In this document: positions 60,946-64,000 of the stretch, in pieces
How the letters are laid out: every line of letters begins with the position of its first letter
Position numbering within the stretch: position 1 is the first letter of the stretch
From: Planctomycetota bacterium
Lineage (GTDB): Bacteria; Planctomycetota; UBA1135; GCA-002748355
Length of the DNA: 64,000 bases
Reading direction: 5' to 3'
Assembly (NCBI GenBank): GCA_027021385.1
Contig: JALUUL010000076.1
Span: forward strand, 1 to 64,000
The notes under the pieces: model-generated
Told to the model about the DNA's origin: nothing
Seen by the model: the letters and a program-made list of their open reading frames with translations, nothing else
The model's database searches: none
Program-made: the position numbers and the translations under genes

Positions 60946-62841
60946 TCAGGAGATGACCGGGACGACGCTGTTCGTCAGGTAGATGCGGTTCGACGGCGGC
61001 ACGATCAGGTTCTGCAGGTGCAGGGCCTTGCCGCCGAGGGTCGGGTCGCCGGGGATCGGAATCGTGTAGTCGAGGCGCCCGTCGGAGGGCACGATCCGGG
61101 CCCCGAGCACGAAGATCGGCTTGAAGGGGTCGAGATGCAGCGTTCCGAGCGGGGTCGCGACCGAGCCCGGCCCGCTCCCGAGCAGGGTCACGGCCACGCT
61201 GTTCCCGGCGGCCGCCTGGATCAGGCGCATGTTCCGGCCGCGGAGCTGGAAGCGCGAGAACTCGGGGAAGCGCGAGATCCGGGAGAACGAACCATGCGCC
61301 GAGTAGGTGTGGAGATGCTTCGTCGTCTGGACGAAGCCGATCGACGAGTTCGCGACGATCGCCAGGACTTTCTCCTGCAGCGGAACCGATTCCCAGCGGT
61401 TGTTGAAGAGGGAGAAGCCGTAGGCGTTCGCGCCGTCCTCGGCCAGCGCGACGAGGCGGTAGAGCGCGAAGCTGCGGGTCGTTCCGGTCCGCACGCTCAC
61501 CCAGCGCGCGTACTTGCTGTCCCAGGCGTGCAGCTTCGCCCCGTCGACGACGAGCAGGGTCGCGCCCCGTCCCCGCCGCGGAAGTTGCAGGGTCGCCGAG
61601 CCGGAGGCCGCGAGCCGGACCCAGCGGGGTTCGCGCGAGGCGAAGGCCGTGAAGCCGCCGCTGCGCTTCAGGACGACCGCGTCCCGGAGCATCGTGACGC
61701 CGCTCACCGACGAGCTGAGTTCGGGGGACTTGATCCACCGATCCAGGATCGGACTGTAGCCGTAGGCGAAGGGCGTCGCCGAGGCGTAGGCGACCGATTC
61801 GTTCAGGCTTACGGTGAAGGTTCCCGAGAGGGCCGGGCTGAAACGTCCGGTCACCCCGGAGAAGCCGAGCACCTTCTTGTCGGTCGTCGAACTCAGGATC
61901 GCGAGTTCGGAGTTCACCTGGACCGTGGGGCCGGTCAGCTTGACCGTGCGGAAGACACCCTGCGTCGCCGCGTAGCAGGCCAGGGTATCGCCGTCAGCGA
62001 CCACGGCGACGTGCCGGCCGGTATTCACGGACGGAACGGCGGAAGCCTTGTGGGTCGCGAAGGTCCCGAGATGGCCGCTGAAGGCGGTCACGACGTTCCC
62101 GTTCTTCCAGAGCACGTATCCGCGTCCCCAGATCGGATTCGCCGTGCTCGTGAGCGTCGTCGAGGCCCATCTGTCGGCCCCGGCGGCGAAGGCGAAGACA
62201 CGGGTCGCGTCGGTGAGGATTCCGACGTTGCCGGCGGCGGCCGCGGTCGTCGTCGTGCCCGGGGCGGTCGTCGTCGTCCAGGTCCCCGATCCCGCGCCGA
62301 AGCCGTATGCCCTGACTCCGTCGTGAACGACGGCCCCGACGTGTCCGACGGCGATCGCAGGAGTCGACTTGAGGACCGTGAGGGGCACGAAACGGCCCCG
62401 GAATCCTGAGAACCCCCAGATCTTTCTCCCGTCGTGGACGATGGTGACCCAGTTCGCGGAAAGCGGTCCGGGAATGACCTTGCGGGTGGCCGTGACCGTG
62501 ATCGTATCGACGGTTCCCTGCCGCGAGGACCAGCCGTAGACCTTCGTGCCGTCCTCGACGATCGCGTAGGCGTTGTGGGTCGTGACGATCGCGTTGGAAG
62601 TGATCGGGATCGAGGTCCAACGCTTCAGGATCCCCGAGTAGAAGAGGACTTCGTTCGTCTTCCGGACGGTCAGCGAGGTACCGCGGGCCTGGATTTGACC
62701 CTGGCCCGTGGCGAGGGGGATCGTGTTCCAGGCGGAGTCGGCCGGACTCTGCGCCGTCGCCGCGGATGCGGCGACGAGGCATCCGGCGAGCACGGTAAGG
62801 ACACGGCCTGCCCGGCCGGGGGAGAGGGGATTCGATCGCAT
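60946..62841 (-). CDS. Secreted repeat protein, propeller-like
   Basis: 631 residues. Signal peptide ends in A-A-T-A-Q (about 31). The mature part consists of roughly ten units of about 48 residues with a shared plan: short strands, V/A-I-V-x-D-G-x-K-V-Y-G-W/F-x, then W/R-x-x-x-P-L. This suggests a propeller or strand-rich repeat fold. The C-terminal domain (G-K-A-L-H-L-Q-N-L-I-V-P-P) is the lineage type also seen in the remnant at 2 kb. CAGGAGTCCC precedes the ATG, and a TATCCT -10-like box lies at 62877-62872. Same strand as and 70 bases before the CobN-like gene, so probably co-transcribed. Confidence 0.75.
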   Translation of the reverse strand: MRSNPLSPGRAGRVLTVLAGCLVAASAATAQSPADSAWNTIPLATGQGQIQARGTSLTVRKTNEVLFYSGILKRWTSIPITSNAIVTTHNAYAIVEDGTKVYGWSSRQGTVDTITVTATRKVIPGPLSANWVTIVHDGRKIWGFSGFRGRFVPLTVLKSTPAIAVGHVGAVVHDGVRAYGFGAGSGTWTTTTAPGTTTTAAAAGNVGILTDATRVFAFAAGADRWASTTLTSTANPIWGRGYVLWKNGNVVTAFSGHLGTFATHKASAVPSVNTGRHVAVVADGDTLACYAATQGVFRTVKLTGPTVQVNSELAILSSTTDKKVLGFSGVTGRFSPALSGTFTVSLNESVAYASATPFAYGYSPILDRWIKSPELSSSVSGVTMLRDAVVLKRSGGFTAFASREPRWVRLAASGSATLQLPRRGRGATLLVVDGAKLHAWDSKYARWVSVRTGTTRSFALYRLVALAEDGANAYGFSLFNNRWESVPLQEKVLAIVANSSIGFVQTTKHLHTYSAHGSFSRISRFPEFSRFQLRGRNMRLIQAAAGNSVAVTLLGSGPGSVATPLGTLHLDPFKPIFVLGARIVPSDGRLDYTIPIPGDPTLGGKALHLQNLIVPPSNRIYLTNSVVPVIS

Positions 62842-63196
62842 CGAGGGACTCCTGTTCTTTCTTCGGAAATTAGGATAGTACGGTAGGTCGGAACCGGTCG
62901 GGGTCCTGCGGGAATGGTTTTCCGAGTCCTTCCTCCTTCCCCCGGAAGCCGGTTGGCTCGGCTCTCCCTTCCCGAGGGAGGGGGTTGCAGCCCTTGACCC
63001 CCGTCCCGGGTCGCTCCTGGTGCGAAGGTTCCAGGGAACGGGGCTGCCGGGGATCGGTTCATCGATTCGTCCGAAATCTTTCCCGCCTTCCCGCGGAGTC
63101 CGCCCTCGGGCCGTTCCCCCCTTCCCGGTTCAGCGTCATTTCCCCGAGAGGGTGAAGGCGCCCGTTTTGTCTAGGGGGGCGCCGGACCAGGCCCGC
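62842..63196. other. 355-base intergenic region upstream of the propeller-CobN-like operon
   Basis: Separates fdx (ending at 63197) and the propeller start (62841), both on the minus strand. Contains TATCCT on the minus strand (62877-62872) as a possible -10. I looked for a second cobalamin riboswitch and do not find one: a partial AGCCA-ACCGGC near 62948-62958 lacks the rest of the box. Nothing else recognised. Confidence 0.45.
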
Positions 63197-63613
63197 TCAG
63201 GGGTTCTCGGAGCCCTCGCGGACGAGGTTCACGTTCCAATCCGGGATTTCGACGGCGATCCGGCCCCTCGCGCCCTCGAGGATGCGGGCCTGGCAGGCCA
63301 GGCGGGAATGCAGGGAGACGTCGCGGGCCTCGTCGAGCTGGTCCTCCTCGTCCTCCTCCGCGGGGCTCAGGAGCGCCTCGCCCTCCCGGACCTTGACGTG
63401 GCAGGTCGAGCAGGCGCAGACGCCTCCGCAGGCGTGGTCGAGGTGGACGTCGTGTTCGAGCGCGACCTCCAGCAGGCTCTGCCCGGGCCGGGCCCGGACG
63501 CGCTTGCCCTCGTCGAGGAAGTCGACCTCGACCGGCGCGGGGGGGGCGGCCGGGCCGCCGTCCGGAAGATCCCGGGGATCGGGAAGGTCGCCGCTTCCCT
63601 CAGGCCGGTCCAT
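63197..63613 (-). CDS. fdx: 2Fe-2S ferredoxin, ISC type
   Basis: 138 residues. Cluster cysteines C62, C68, C71 and C107 in A-C-G-G-V-C-A-C-S-T-C and L-A-C-Q, the arrangement of ISC ferredoxin. D-H-A-C-G-G sets the first ligand region; an extra cysteine at 66 is present. Supplies electrons in iron-sulfur cluster assembly. A proline-rich N-terminal extension of about 25 residues is unusual. Overlaps the hscA stop by 14 bases, as in isc operons. Confidence 0.9.
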   Translation of the reverse strand: MDRPEGSGDLPDPRDLPDGGPAAPPAPVEVDFLDEGKRVRARPGQSLLEVALEHDVHLDHACGGVCACSTCHVKVREGEALLSPAEEDEEDQLDEARDVSLHSRLACQARILEGARGRIAVEIPDWNVNLVREGSENP

Positions 63614-64000
63614 GCTCGTCCTCCTTCGGGGCTTCGCGAAGGGCCTTCGTCACCGCCGCGCCGATCAGGTCGTCGGCGAGCTGGCCGGTCAGGCCCGAGA
63701 GTCGATCGAGGGCCTCGCGCAGGTCCTCGGTGCTCGGGTTCTCGAGGGCGCAGAGCTTCTCGAGCCGGGTAAGGGCCTTCCGGAGGGCGTAGGCCTGTTC
63801 GGGGGCGAGGCCCTCGCCCCCCTCGGCGAGGGCCGCCTTCGCCCCGCGAAGGACGGACTCCGCCTTGGTCCTCAAGTCCACCGCCTCCCGCGCGGCCATG
63901 TCCTCCCCGGCGTGCTCGATGGATTCGGCGACGAGCCTGCGGACCTCCGCCTCCTCGAGGCCGGCGGTCGGACGCACCTCGACGGCGGCGTTCGTTCCCG
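63600..64000 (-). CDS. hscA: HscA-like Hsp70 chaperone, C-terminal fragment (runs off the right edge)
   Basis: About 133 residues visible. The helical C-terminal region starts with V-R-P-T-A-G-L and continues through E-A-E-V-R-R-L-V-A-E-S-I-E-H-A-G-E-D, as in the lid of HscA/DnaK proteins. The pairing with fdx identifies it as the ISC chaperone rather than general DnaK. The ATPase domain is beyond the edge. Its stop lies inside the fdx start region. Confidence 0.8.
   Translation of the reverse strand, partial: GTNAAVEVRPTAGLEEAEVRRLVAESIEHAGEDMAAREAVDLRTKAESVLRGAKAALAEGGEGLAPEQAYALRKALTRLEKLCALENPSTEDLREALDRLSGLTGQLADDLIGAAVTKALREAPKEDEHGPA

Noticed and set aside
62842-63196. Second cobalamin riboswitch upstream of the other propeller gene
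   Set aside because: Only a partial B12-box-like string is present; the remaining core segments are missing.

Overview
The window is GC-rich, roughly 70% G+C by eye, except for one AT-richer gene at the left edge. It looks like a chromosomal segment of a planctomycete-like bacterium. The evidence is a paired DUF1800/DUF1501 operon, many exported proteins of unknown function whose signal peptides end in A-x-A-Q, secreted propeller-like proteins with a recurring C-terminal beta domain, HDOD and HD-GYP signalling proteins, and a eukaryote-like (type 2) IleS. The phylum call is inference.

Layout. 1-2.4 kb: end of an ISL3-type insertion element, an AT-rich anchored protein, and the 3' remnant of a GC-rich secreted protein gene. 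2.4-8 kb: a universal stress protein, threonine synthase, an MBOAT acyltransferase gene with its middle missing, its SGNH partner, a SelW/Rdx-like selenoprotein gene with an in-frame UGA (minus strand), and a phosphodiesterase-like lipoprotein. 8.2-19.3 kb: a sensory block with a PAS histidine kinase, three response regulators (HDOD, degenerate HD-GYP, stand-alone REC), an M28 peptidase, a cysteine synthase homologue, a frame-disrupted helical protein, and an HD-GYP protein. 19.5-24 kb: three-subunit transhydrogenase, iron superoxide dismutase, and a lipoprotein. 24-33 kb: secreted proteins, a TPR/peptidase-MA protein, two tRNA-Gln genes, an MBL hydrolase, a secreted alpha/beta hydrolase, and a secreted propeller-like protein directly behind a cobalamin riboswitch. 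33-41.7 kb: tRNA-Pro, ileS, purD-fur, and DUF1800/DUF1501. 41.9-49.4 kb: a tightly overlapping dipeptide/oligopeptide ABC operon ending in an M16 peptidase. 49.7-57 kb: alpha-2-macroglobulin with penicillin-binding protein 1C. 56.9-62.8 kb: an exported, C-terminally anchored CobN-like chelatase homologue behind a second secreted propeller-like protein. 63.2-64 kb: ISC ferredoxin and the 3' end of hscA.

The strongest unusual signals are three. First, a cobalamin riboswitch drives a secreted propeller protein that is not a known B12 gene, which suggests an outer B12-capture protein analogous to Bacteroides BtuG. Second, an exported CobN-like protein lies behind another secreted propeller. Third, a short selenoprotein gene has its Sec codon as UGA with a hairpin at the expected distance. 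Together the first two may describe corrinoid or metal-tetrapyrrole handling outside the cytoplasm. That link is a hypothesis.
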